Assembly (NCBI GenBank): GCA_017643395.1
Contig: JAEPNP010000001.1
Location: forward strand, 1,989,806 to 2,053,805
Length of the DNA stretch: 64,000 nt
DNA from: Rhodothermales bacterium
GTDB lineage: Bacteria; Bacteroidota; Rhodothermia; Rhodothermales; UBA10348
Direction of reading: 5' to 3'
Part shown: piece by piece, positions 45,062 through 53,286 of the stretch
How positions within the stretch are numbered: the first letter of the stretch is position 1
Layout: the number at the start of each line of letters is the position of its first letter
Position numbers and translations under genes: made by a program
The notes under the pieces: generated by a model
The model's input: the letters and a program-made list of their open reading frames with translations, nothing else
Told to the model about the DNA's origin: nothing
Databases searched by the model: none

Positions 45062-47191
45062 ATGCCTCGATTGCTTCGATTCGCGGTCCTCGCAGCCGTT
45101 TCCCTGTTCTGTGCGCTGCCCCTGCACGCGCAGGCTGAGCGCGACTATTTCAACGCGGGTATGCGGGCGTTCGAGGCGGGGGACTTCGGCGCCGCGGCCG
45201 CCCAGTTTGATTCCCTGGTGGCACGGTCGGCGGCCTGGTCGGACCTCGAGTATGGTGCTGCGGCTTATTGGCTTGGGGCGGCTCTGCGGGAGACCGGACA
45301 GGACAGCGCAGGCGTAGCTGCATGGAGAGCGGGGGTCATGGCGATGCTCGAACAGGGCTCCTTCGATGTCCGCCTGGCTGATTCCTATCTGGATCATCTC
45401 ATGGCGGCACCCGGGCGCCTGGACGAGGCTCTTCCGACGGCCGTGGATCTTTACGTCAACCTGCTCTACAACGTCGATGCGCTGCTGGACGAGGAAGAAT
45501 CTGCACGGTTGCGCAGACATGTCGCGCAACTGGCCCTGGTTGCTCCCGCGGGAGTCATGCAGGACGCAGGGCGCGGGGACGCTCTGGGCGCAGGGGCGAC
45601 CTGGAGTGCTCGATCCGGTGCGGGACCGCTCCTGGTTACCTGGTGGCGCAGCCAGGATCCGGTGCCGGCCACAAGGAGCAACGAGCGGTTGGAAGAGCAT
45701 TTACGCCGCGTTGCCCACGTCCAGCGCGAATTCTCCGATGTGGATCGGCCCGCTGGTGTGGACGACCGTGGGGAGATCTACCTGCGCTACGGCCCGCCGG
45801 AGGAAGAAATCAAAGTCCGCTTCGATGACCCGGTGCTCACCGACATCGTATATCGACCCGGTGTGGCGGTGAGTCTCTCGGATTTCCCGGACAACGAGTT
45901 CTGGGTGTTCGGCCATATCGACCGCTCGGCGTGGTTCCTGTTCGTCGAGGACAAGGGATCCTATCGCATCGCGGAGACGGAGGATCTGGTACCCAACCAA
46001 TTGCGCACCGGATTCGGCCCCAGCCAGCGCGGCCGCATCAAGGCGGGCATGACCATCGCTGTGCTGCAGAACATCTTCCGGCAACTGGCGCCCCTGCATC
46101 CGGACTTCGCCATCCGGTATGCGGAGGTGGATAACTACGCCATGCGCATGCCGGAATTCCAGCCTGGGCGCCTGGCCAATCGTACCTCCGGCAGTCTGGC
46201 TGCGATTCCCGGTGGCGTCACGGGGGAGACCCAGGCAGAGCAGCCGACGGCATTTATCCAGACCATGATGGTCAAGTCGCGGACCGAGGATGATGAGTCG
46301 ATCTCCCGCAGGGAAGAGTACGCGCCCAGGGTCTACACAGAGGCGCTCTCCGATGCCGGCGAACTGCGGATGGGTTATCGCACAGTGCGCTACCTGGAAC
46401 CCGACGGTTCCACGCGCACGGTCATTCACTGGAGCCCTGAGCCCGGCGAACTGAGACCTGGCCGGGGCGAGCGCCGCATCCTGGATGAGATGGCCTACGA
46501 AGACAGCGGGCGCTATCTCCTGACGTTGACGGCCGTTCAGAAGACGGCGGAATACCTGGACCGCGTCGTGCACACAGACCGTTTCCTGGTCGATGACCTC
46601 CCGAACCAGGACGAGGCCATTCCGGTGCAGCAGACGACGCTGCTCGGCGACACGACGCTCTTCAACGTCGCCATGCAGTGGGACCAGTATGCCATGGGTG
46701 CCTCGCGCACCAGGAAGGGCCCCCGCATTCGAGTGGCCACCGCGCAGCTGGACAGTCTGCCGCCGCTCAACGCTGATCCGGGTGTGCTGGAGATGAGTGA
46801 TCTCCTGCCGATGACGGCGCTGTTGGCGTCCAGCCCGGCTGACTTCGTTCCCACGCCGTACCCGTTCGGCACCCTGACGCGCGAACTGCAGCTGGCACTC
46901 TCGTTTGAGGTCTATCACCTGGCCTTCGGTGCGGATGACCAGACGCGATACACGGTGTCGTTCGACGTCGCTCGCAACGACAGCCGCGGCGGATTCCTGT
47001 CGCTGCGAGGGCGCGATCAGGGCACCAGTTCCAGCTTCCAGAGCACCGGCACCTCCCGCAAGGCCAACGAAATGATCCTGATCGATCTGCAATCCTGGGA
47101 GGGAAGTGGCGAACTCGACATCACGGTAACCGTCACGGATGATGTGAGCGGCCAGGCCATCACCCGTGACATCACGTTTGAGTTGCGGTGA
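45062..47191 (+). CDS. Exported GWxTD-like domain protein with N-terminal TPR
   Basis: 709 residues with a signal peptide MPRLLRFAVLAAVSLFCALPLHAQA and no lipobox Cys. TPR-like helices span about 28-130. The central part matches the GWxTD domain outline: WWRSQDPVPATRSNERLEEHLRRVAHVQREFSD...RGEIYLRYGPPEEEIKVRF, but the signature GWxTDRG reads GVDDRG, so Trp and Thr are lost. The C-terminal half is beta-rich and ends SGELDITVTVTDDVSGQAITRDITFELR. GWxTD proteins are exported and poorly understood; they often sit near ASPIC/UnbV genes, as here. Its stop overlaps the next gene as GTGA. Confidence 0.8.
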   Translation: MPRLLRFAVLAAVSLFCALPLHAQAERDYFNAGMRAFEAGDFGAAAAQFDSLVARSAAWSDLEYGAAAYWLGAALRETGQDSAGVAAWRAGVMAMLEQGSFDVRLADSYLDHLMAAPGRLDEALPTAVDLYVNLLYNVDALLDEEESARLRRHVAQLALVAPAGVMQDAGRGDALGAGATWSARSGAGPLLVTWWRSQDPVPATRSNERLEEHLRRVAHVQREFSDVDRPAGVDDRGEIYLRYGPPEEEIKVRFDDPVLTDIVYRPGVAVSLSDFPDNEFWVFGHIDRSAWFLFVEDKGSYRIAETEDLVPNQLRTGFGPSQRGRIKAGMTIAVLQNIFRQLAPLHPDFAIRYAEVDNYAMRMPEFQPGRLANRTSGSLAAIPGGVTGETQAEQPTAFIQTMMVKSRTEDDESISRREEYAPRVYTEALSDAGELRMGYRTVRYLEPDGSTRTVIHWSPEPGELRPGRGERRILDEMAYEDSGRYLLTLTAVQKTAEYLDRVVHTDRFLVDDLPNQDEAIPVQQTTLLGDTTLFNVAMQWDQYAMGASRTRKGPRIRVATAQLDSLPPLNADPGVLEMSDLLPMTALLASSPADFVPTPYPFGTLTRELQLALSFEVYHLAFGADDQTRYTVSFDVARNDSRGGFLSLRGRDQGTSSSFQSTGTSRKANEMILIDLQSWEGSGELDITVTVTDDVSGQAITRDITFELR

Positions 47192-47517
47192 GCACGAACC
47201 CGGACTTCTTTGACCGGGTCTACCAGGTAGTGGAGGCCATCCCACACGGCCGCGTTACCACCTATGGTCACATCGCCCGTCATCTCGGCCTTGCGTCGAG
47301 TGCGCGCACGGTGGGATGGGCGCTGGGCAGTGCGGGGGCCTCGCACCTTCCGTGTCACCGGGTGGTGAATCGATTCGGGGCGCTCACCGGCCGCATGAAG
47401 TTCAGAACGCCCTTCGCCATGGAGGAGTCCCTGCGCAGTGAGGGAGTGACGTTTCTGGATGACGGGACGGTGGACCTGTCATTGCACCTGTGGGATCCGG
47501 GCGAGCCCGACGGGTAG
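47188..47517 (+). CDS. MGMT-family DNA repair protein (single-domain)
   Basis: 109 residues, GTG start overlapping the previous stop. It is just the methyltransferase DNA-binding domain: FFDRVYQVVEAIPHGRVTTYGHIARHLGLASSARTVGWALGSAG with the helix-turn-helix, then LPCHRVVNRFGALTGRMKF. The reactive Cys56 in PCHRV is present, while alkyltransferase-like proteins of this size usually have Trp there. It may repair O6-alkylguanine itself or flag it. The N-terminal domain of full-length Ogt/Ada is absent, which is normal for this branch. The link to the upstream envelope genes is positional only. Confidence 0.88.
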   Translation: MSTNPDFFDRVYQVVEAIPHGRVTTYGHIARHLGLASSARTVGWALGSAGASHLPCHRVVNRFGALTGRMKFRTPFAMEESLRSEGVTFLDDGTVDLSLHLWDPGEPDG

Positions 47518-47528
47518 TCACGGTCAGG

Positions 47529-48824
47529 TCAGTTCCAGACGATCTCGTCGAGCGCATCCCAGAAGTGAGGGAACGACACTGCGGCCGCCTGAGCACCATG
47601 CACGGTCGTTTGGCCCTCCGCCACGAGGCCGGCCACCGCCATGGCCATCGCGATTCGGTGATCGTGGAACGCCTGCACCTCGGCGCCCCGGAGTCGACAC
47701 GGTCCGTGGATGGTCAGGCCGTCCTCGTGCTCGTCCACGTTCGCACCCAGCGCGCGGAGATTGTCCACCATCGCGCGAATCCGGTCCGTTTCCTTGACGC
47801 GCAGTTCGCCCGCCTCGCGGATTGAGGTAGGCCCATCGGCGGCGCACGCGGCCACAGCAAGAATGGGGATCTCGTCGATGAGGTTGGCAATGATGCCTCT
47901 GCCGATGCTGACCCCCGACAGCGCCGCCGTGCGCACCTCCAGGTCTGCGAGGGGCTCGCCACCGTGCACCCGCTCTCCGGTCACCCGGATGTCGGCCCCC
48001 ATCGCTGTCAGCACATCCAGCAGGCCGGTGCGTGAGCGGTTCATGCCCACGCCGTGCAGCTTGACCAGCGCGTTGGGCACAATGGACCCCGCCACCAGAA
48101 AGAAGGCAGCCGCCGAGAAGTCACCCGGCACCGCGTACGTCGCCGGCTGGATCACAACCTCCCGCGAGGTCGTGATGTGCCGTTCACCGCCCAGTTCCAG
48201 AACCGGCAGGCCGAGCATGCGCTCGGTATGGTCGCGTGACGGCTCGGTCTCGATGACGGTCGTCTCACCGTGCGCAAACAGACCAGCCAGCAGGACAGCC
48301 GACTTCACCTGTGCCGACGCCACAGGCAGCCGGTAGGTCACACCTGTCAGGCTCGACCCCCGGATGGTCATGGGCGCGGTTCCTTCCGTCAATTCGATGC
48401 GGGCTCCCATCAAGCCCAGTGGGTCTGCGATGCGCCCCATGGGTCGACTCTGCAGGGACGCATCACCCACCAGCGTCGTGTCGAAGGACCGCCCGGCCAG
48501 CAGCCCTGCTATCAGTCGCATCGTGGTGCCCGAGTTGCCACAGTCGAGGGCCTCGGCCGGCTGCTTCCAACCGTCACGGCCGCGACCGTCTACAAGCACG
48601 ATGCCGTGCTCATCGGACACGATCTCTACGCCCAGCGCCCTCAGGCAGGACAGGGTGGACTGCGGATCTGCGGCAGAGGGGAAATCCACGATGCGACTGG
48701 TGCCGTCCCCCAGCGCCGCGAACAGCGCGGATCGATGGGCGACGCTCTTGTCGCCGGGCAGGCGTACGCGGCCCGACAGGCCGTGCGCCGTTCGCACCGT
48801 TTGTATGTCGGGGTTTTTTCCCAT
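47529..48824 (-). CDS. aroA: 3-phosphoshikimate 1-carboxyvinyltransferase (EPSP synthase)
   Basis: 431 residues from ATG 48824, which overlaps the add stop (TGATG). Motifs: LPGDKSVAHRSALFAALGDGTSRI, DCGNSGTTMRLIAGLLAGRSFDTTLVGDASLQSRPMGRI, RLPVASAQVKSAVLLAGLFAHGETTVIE, EIPILAVAACAADGPTSIREAGELRVKETDRI and DHRIAMAMAVAG. Both halves of the inside-out fold are complete. It makes EPSP from shikimate-3-phosphate and PEP in the chorismate pathway, which also feeds menaquinone synthesis. It converges on the MGMT-family gene with 11 bases between stops. Confidence 0.96.
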   Translation of the reverse strand: MGKNPDIQTVRTAHGLSGRVRLPGDKSVAHRSALFAALGDGTSRIVDFPSAADPQSTLSCLRALGVEIVSDEHGIVLVDGRGRDGWKQPAEALDCGNSGTTMRLIAGLLAGRSFDTTLVGDASLQSRPMGRIADPLGLMGARIELTEGTAPMTIRGSSLTGVTYRLPVASAQVKSAVLLAGLFAHGETTVIETEPSRDHTERMLGLPVLELGGERHITTSREVVIQPATYAVPGDFSAAAFFLVAGSIVPNALVKLHGVGMNRSRTGLLDVLTAMGADIRVTGERVHGGEPLADLEVRTAALSGVSIGRGIIANLIDEIPILAVAACAADGPTSIREAGELRVKETDRIRAMVDNLRALGANVDEHEDGLTIHGPCRLRGAEVQAFHDHRIAMAMAVAGLVAEGQTTVHGAQAAAVSFPHFWDALDEIVWN

Positions 48825-49858
48825 CAGGCGGAGAAGGCCTTCTCGAGTTGGTCCAGGTAGGTATGCTTCTTCGAGGCGGGAAGGAACGCGGACCGGAAAC
48901 CGTTGCGCACGCATTCCCGGACCTGGGCGGCGGTCAGGCCGCACCGCGCGTGTGCCCGATACAGTTCCTCGCTGAGCGTATCGGTCGAGAACAGTCGGCT
49001 GTCAGTGTTGACGCTGACTTGCGCCCCGGCCTCCACGAGCTGCTTGAGGGGATGCCGCGCAAAGTCGGGTGCTACCTGGGTTTGCACGTTGGAGGTGGGA
49101 CATACCTCAAGTGGAATCTGATGCAGGACGAGATAGTCCAGCAACTCGGGATCCTGCACCGCCGCGATACCGTGACCGATGCGGTGGGCACCGCAGTAGA
49201 ACAACGCCTGCCGAATGCTGCTGGGCCCCCAGGACTCCCCGGCGTGGATGGTTAGCGCCATCAGGTTGTTGCGGGCGTGGTAGAAGCTCTCCAGGTGCGC
49301 GCGTGCAGGGTGGCCCGCCTCCGGGCCGGCCAGGTCGAATGCCACCACGCCGCGGTGATGATGCGCCACCGCCAACTGGGCCATTTGCAGAGATTCGTCC
49401 GCGTGCTTGCCACGCAGGGCGCAGATGATCAGGCCGAACTCGACACCACACCGCCCACCTGCTTCGGTGAGCCCCTCCAGAACCGCATCGACCACATGTT
49501 CATAGGTCATGCCCTCTGCCGTGTGCAGCAGCGGGGAGAACCGGACCTCCACATAGCGCACGTTTTCGCGGGCCACGTCCTCGATGAATTCCGAAGCCAC
49601 GCGTTTCAGCGCGTCAGGCGTCTGCATGAGGACCAGCGTCAGGTCGAAGAACGCGAGGTAGCCCTCCAGGCTACCGGCGTCATCGATGGCACGCACTGCC
49701 GTTCGCAGACCCGCCGCGTCGCGAGCAGGCAGACGGTCCAGCTTCCCCTGCCTGGCGGCAAGATCGACCATGGTGGCCGGCCTGAGCGATCCGTCCAGAT
49801 GGACGTGCAATTCGGCTTTCGGCCAGGCCGCGATCTGGTCCGGGGTGAGTTCAGGCAT
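48824..49858 (-). CDS. add: Adenosine deaminase family enzyme
   Basis: 344 residues from ATG 49858. Metal and catalytic residues: His18 and His20 in ELHVHLDGSLRP, His205 and Glu208 in TIHAGESWG, His229 in RIGHG and Asp286 in SVNTDSRLF. In animal and E. coli enzymes that last motif is NTDDP; here the second Asp is Ser, close to the NTDNR form found in other bacterial adenosine deaminases. Likely deaminates adenosine/deoxyadenosine; a related purine substrate cannot be excluded. Coupled to aroA by a one-base overlap; divergent from tatA. Confidence 0.9.
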   Translation of the reverse strand: MPELTPDQIAAWPKAELHVHLDGSLRPATMVDLAARQGKLDRLPARDAAGLRTAVRAIDDAGSLEGYLAFFDLTLVLMQTPDALKRVASEFIEDVARENVRYVEVRFSPLLHTAEGMTYEHVVDAVLEGLTEAGGRCGVEFGLIICALRGKHADESLQMAQLAVAHHHRGVVAFDLAGPEAGHPARAHLESFYHARNNLMALTIHAGESWGPSSIRQALFYCGAHRIGHGIAAVQDPELLDYLVLHQIPLEVCPTSNVQTQVAPDFARHPLKQLVEAGAQVSVNTDSRLFSTDTLSEELYRAHARCGLTAAQVRECVRNGFRSAFLPASKKHTYLDQLEKAFSA

Positions 49859-49967
49859 GGGGAACCGGTTCGATCCGGCTGGTTCAAGGGCCTGTAAAGG
49901 TCCGGGAAAAACGACAAAGAAGCGGCTGTTCCCCGCCTTCTGTTCGTAGTTTTCCGGGCCAATTCCT

Positions 49968-49984
49968 GGAGCCTTTGAGGCTCC
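49968..49984. promoter_or_regulatory. 7-bp perfect hairpin before tatA
   Basis: GGAGCCT-TTG-AGGCTCC sits 22 bases upstream of the tatA start in the 148-bp divergent gap with add. It may be a 5'-leader hairpin or a binding site. No convincing promoter hexamers are seen in the gap. Confidence 0.4.
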
Positions 49985-50006
49985 GCCCACACACCGGTAA
50001 CCATAC

Positions 50007-50267
50007 ATGGGAAGCCTAGGCCCCTTCGAGATCGCACTCATCTTTCTGGTGATCCTGCTGGTGTTCGGCGCCAAGCGCATTCCGGAGATTGCCCGCGGAC
50101 TGGGCAAGGGGATCCGTGAGTTCAAAACGGCCACCCGGGAGATCTCCAACGAGTTCAACACCGAGGCCCCGCCAAATCGCATTCAGCCGCCCGCTCCACC
50201 AGCGCAGGCGCCTGCGCCGCGCACCCCGGAGCACACGCAGCAGACGGGTAATACCGAGGCCGGGTGA
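50007..50267 (+). CDS. tatA: Twin-arginine translocase subunit TatA/TatE type
   Basis: 86 residues. GPFEIALIFLVILLVFGAKRIPEIARGLGKGIREFKTATREI is the classic TatA pattern: short N-terminal membrane helix, FG hinge and amphipathic helix. The C-terminus is a disordered Pro/Ala/Gln tail (PPAPPAQAPAPRTPEHTQQTG). TatA multimers form the pore for folded proteins. The FGAKRIPEIARGLGKGIREF motif favours TatA/E over TatB. No tatC is adjacent. It overlaps gatA by GTGA. Confidence 0.93.
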   Translation: MGSLGPFEIALIFLVILLVFGAKRIPEIARGLGKGIREFKTATREISNEFNTEAPPNRIQPPAPPAQAPAPRTPEHTQQTGNTEAG

Positions 50268-51700
50268 TCGATCCGTTCCTGGATTCCCGCCGCTCCATCC
50301 TGGCGGGAGAAAACACGTGCGAGGCGCTGGCGGAGTCCTACCTCGCCCGGATAGAAAGGCAGAACCCGTCTCTGAACGCGTTCGTGCACGTGGACCCCGC
50401 TTTCACACTGGCGGCTGCGCGAGACGTGGACAGGCGCATTGCGGAGGGGGAAGCCCCCGGACTTGCCGGACTGATGCTCGGCGTCAAGGACGTCATCTGT
50501 CAGAAAGGCCAGCCCGTGCAGTGTGCCTCCCGCATGCTCGAGGGCTTTGAGTCACTGATCGACTCGACGGCGCTGGCCCGGCTCGTGGACGCCGGAGCCG
50601 TGGTGCTCGGCCGCACCAATTGTGATGAGTTTGCGATGGGCTCATCGACCGAAAACTCGGTCTTCGGTCCCGCGCGCAATCCGCATGATCGAACCCGGGT
50701 CACGGGCGGGTCCTCGGGTGGATCGGCCGCTGCCGTTGCCGCCGACCTGTGTCAGGTAGCTCTCGGCTCAGATACAGGAGGCTCGATTCGCCAGCCGGCG
50801 TCGTTCTGCGGGGTGGCGGGCCTCAAGCCCACCTACGGTCGAGTGAGTCGATTCGGACTCGTGGCCTACGCCTCGTCCTTCGACTCCATCGGGCCTTTTG
50901 CCCGAGGCCTGGGGGACCTGGCGGCGGTGTTCAGTCATCTGGCCGGCCATGACCCGAAGGACAACACGTCCGCCGATGAACCGGTAGCCGACTATTCAGC
51001 GGCGGGCGGTCGACTTGAAGGGGTGCGCATCGGTTTGCCGTCGGAGTATTTCGATCCGGGTCTGGACGGCGAGACGGCCAGGCTCGTGCACGAGTCCATC
51101 GCCCGTATGAAACGTGCCGGCGCCTCGACGCATGAAATCAGCCTGCCGCATACCGACTACGGAATCGCTGCCTACTATGTGTTGACCACCGCCGAGGCAT
51201 CCAGCAACCTGTCACGCTATGACGGGGTGCGGTACGGCCATCGAGCTCAGGGCGCCACCGATCTGCAGGAGCTCTATGTGCGGAGCCGGTCCGAAGGTTT
51301 CGGCCCGGAGGTCAAGCGTCGCATCATGCTCGGGACGTACGCTTTGTCATCCGGCTACTACGACGCGTACTACGGCAAGGCGCAGCGCGTGCGTACGCTG
51401 ATTCGACAGGATTTCGACAAGGCCTTCGATGAGGTCGATATCATTGCCACGCCTGCCGCGCCGGGGCCTGCGTTCCCGCTCGGCAGTCGTATGGAAGATC
51501 CGTTGTCGATGTATCTGTCGGACGTATATACAGTTACAGCGAATCTGGCCGGCATCCCGGGACTGGTGGTCCCGGCCGGCAGCAGTCAGGAGGGCCTTCC
51601 CATCGGCATCCAACTGCTGGGTCCCGCATTCTCTGAAGCCGAACTGATCCGGGCAGGACGCGTTGCCTGGACACCCTCTCTCTCTGTCATACCATCATGA
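50264..51700 (+). CDS. gatA: Asp-tRNA(Asn)/Glu-tRNA(Gln) amidotransferase subunit A
   Basis: 478 residues, normal size, GTG start. The amidase-signature catalytic triad is Lys75 (GVKDVI), Ser150 ([14 protein letters not shown]) and Ser174 ([12 protein letters not shown]), aligning with the known GatA residues at a constant offset. [35 protein letters not shown] and [21 protein letters not shown] are GatA-specific. It releases ammonia from Gln for transamidation of misacylated tRNA; gatB and gatC lie elsewhere. The unusual upstream partner is tatA, and it is coupled to sucD by ATGA. Confidence 0.96.
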   Translation: MIDPFLDSRRSILAGENTCEALAESYLARIERQNPSLNAFVHVDPAFTLAAARDVDRRIAEGEAPGLAGLMLGVKDVICQKGQPVQCASRMLEGFESLIDSTALARLVDAGAVVLGRTNCDEFAMGSSTENSVFGPARNPHDRTRVTGGSSGGSAAAVAADLCQVALGSDTGGSIRQPASFCGVAGLKPTYGRVSRFGLVAYASSFDSIGPFARGLGDLAAVFSHLAGHDPKDNTSADEPVADYSAAGGRLEGVRIGLPSEYFDPGLDGETARLVHESIARMKRAGASTHEISLPHTDYGIAAYYVLTTAEASSNLSRYDGVRYGHRAQGATDLQELYVRSRSEGFGPEVKRRIMLGTYALSSGYYDAYYGKAQRVRTLIRQDFDKAFDEVDIIATPAAPGPAFPLGSRMEDPLSMYLSDVYTVTANLAGIPGLVVPAGSSQEGLPIGIQLLGPAFSEAELIRAGRVAWTPSLSVIPS

Positions 51701-52575
51701 GCATTCTCGTCGACCGCAACACCCGTCTGATTGTCCAGGGCTTCACTGGAAAGGAGGGCACGTTTCACTCCGAGCAGATGCTGGAGTACGGCACCCCGCT
51801 GGTCGGTGGTGTCACGCCGGGCAAGGGCGGTCAGTCGCATTTGGGCAAACCGGTGTTCAACACGGTTGCCGAGGCGGTGGAGCAGGAGGGCGCCAACACG
51901 TCTGTGATTTTCGTGCCGCCGCCGTTCGCGGCAGACGCCATCCTGGAGTCGGCGATGGCGGGGATCGAAGTCGTGATCTGCATCACCGAAGGCATTCCGG
52001 CCCGCGACATGGTGCCGGTCTACCATTACATCCGGCAGCAGGGCGTCAAACTCGTCGGTCCGAACTGTCCGGGCGTGATCACGCCGGGGCAGGCCAAGGT
52101 GGGCATCATGCCTGCGATGATTTTTTCAGAGGGTAACGTGGGCGTTGTCTCTCGTTCTGGCACCCTCACGTACGAGGCGGTCGACCAGCTGACCCGCGAA
52201 GGCTATGGGCAGTCCACGGCCGTCGGCATCGGCGGTGACCCGATCATCGGATCCCGGTTTGTCGACATTCTCGAACTGTTCCAGGCGGATGACGATACCG
52301 AGGCGGTCGTCATGATCGGGGAGATCGGCGGAACGGCGGAGGAAGAGGCCGCGGCCTACATCAAGGACCACATGACCAAGCCGGTCGTCGGGTTCATTGC
52401 GGGCGCAACGGCGCCTCCCGGACGTCGCATGGGGCACGCCGGTGCCATCATCTCTGGGGGGAAGGGAACGGCAGAGGACAAGTTCGCCGCCCTTGAGGAC
52501 GCCGGAGCTACCGTGGTCAAGAACCCGGCTGCCATCGGTGCAGCGGTGAAGCAGCTGCTTTCGCCGGTGGGTTAA
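51697..52575 (+). CDS. sucD: Succinyl-CoA ligase, alpha subunit
   Basis: 292 residues. TCA-cycle enzyme making nucleotide triphosphate from succinyl-CoA. CoA-binding Rossmann start [35 protein letters not shown]; the ligase domain has [32 protein letters not shown] and the phosphorylated His247 in [21 protein letters not shown]. The beta subunit gene (sucC) is not in the window, so the subunits are unlinked here. ATGA overlap with gatA. Confidence 0.97.
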   Translation: MSILVDRNTRLIVQGFTGKEGTFHSEQMLEYGTPLVGGVTPGKGGQSHLGKPVFNTVAEAVEQEGANTSVIFVPPPFAADAILESAMAGIEVVICITEGIPARDMVPVYHYIRQQGVKLVGPNCPGVITPGQAKVGIMPAMIFSEGNVGVVSRSGTLTYEAVDQLTREGYGQSTAVGIGGDPIIGSRFVDILELFQADDDTEAVVMIGEIGGTAEEEAAAYIKDHMTKPVVGFIAGATAPPGRRMGHAGAIISGGKGTAEDKFAALEDAGATVVKNPAAIGAAVKQLLSPVG

Positions 52576-52585
52576 GCCGGCCGGC

Positions 52586-53173
52586 GTGAAGGTTACCAGC
52601 GCAAAATTTGATCTGGCGGCTCCCGGACTGCGCACGCTTCCGGCTCCCGGCAGGCCGGAGATCGCGCTTATCGGGCGATCCAACGTCGGCAAGAGTTCGC
52701 TCCTGAATCGGCTGGTGAACCGCAAGTCGCTGGCAAGAACCAGTGGTCAGCCCGGCAAGACCCGGGAGTTCAACTTCTACCTCATCAACGAGGCGTTCTA
52801 CCTGGTGGACCTGCCGGGCTTTGGGTACGCGCGCGTCAGCAAGAAGGACCGGCAGCGCTGGCAGAAAGCCATCGGCGGCTACATGACCACGCGGGAATCG
52901 CTGCGGCTGGTATTGCACCTTGTGGACGGCCGACACGAGCCGACCAAGCTGGACCTGGAAGTCATGTCCATTCTGCGTGAGTCCCACGCGGCGTATGCGA
53001 TCGTAATGACCAAGGGAGACAAGCTGTCCGGCAACGAGCGGGGCCGGAACCGGAAGCGGGTGCAGGATGCCGCCCTGGAGATGGGTCTCGAGATCCCTGT
53101 CATCCTCACCTCGGCCAAGGACGGACGCGGCAAGGACGAAGTGATGAAACTCATCGGTCTTCACCTCAGGTAA
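52586..53173 (+). CDS. engB: Ribosome biogenesis GTPase EngB/YsxC
   Basis: 195 residues, GTG start ten bases after sucD. G-motifs in order: G1 GRSNVGKSSLLNRL at about 30-43, G2 region with the Thr of SLARTSGQPGKTREFNFY, G3 DLPGFGYA and G4 TKGDK, G5 SAKDG. The short size and RxxxQPGKT sequence are typical of EngB, which acts in 50S subunit assembly. A hairpin CCGCTTCC/GGAAGCGG with a long loop follows at 53189-53228, ahead of CCCCTTCT, possibly a weak terminator. Confidence 0.95.
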   Translation: MKVTSAKFDLAAPGLRTLPAPGRPEIALIGRSNVGKSSLLNRLVNRKSLARTSGQPGKTREFNFYLINEAFYLVDLPGFGYARVSKKDRQRWQKAIGGYMTTRESLRLVLHLVDGRHEPTKLDLEVMSILRESHAAYAIVMTKGDKLSGNERGRNRKRVQDAALEMGLEIPVILTSAKDGRGKDEVMKLIGLHLR

Positions 53174-53286
53174 ACCCTCCGGTCAGAACCGCTTCCATTC
53201 AAGGAAATTCAACCCCTTCAGGAAGCGGCCCCTTCTAGCTTCCTGCCTGCCATCCGCGGCCCCCAGGATTCCAGCCGATCGCCCTC

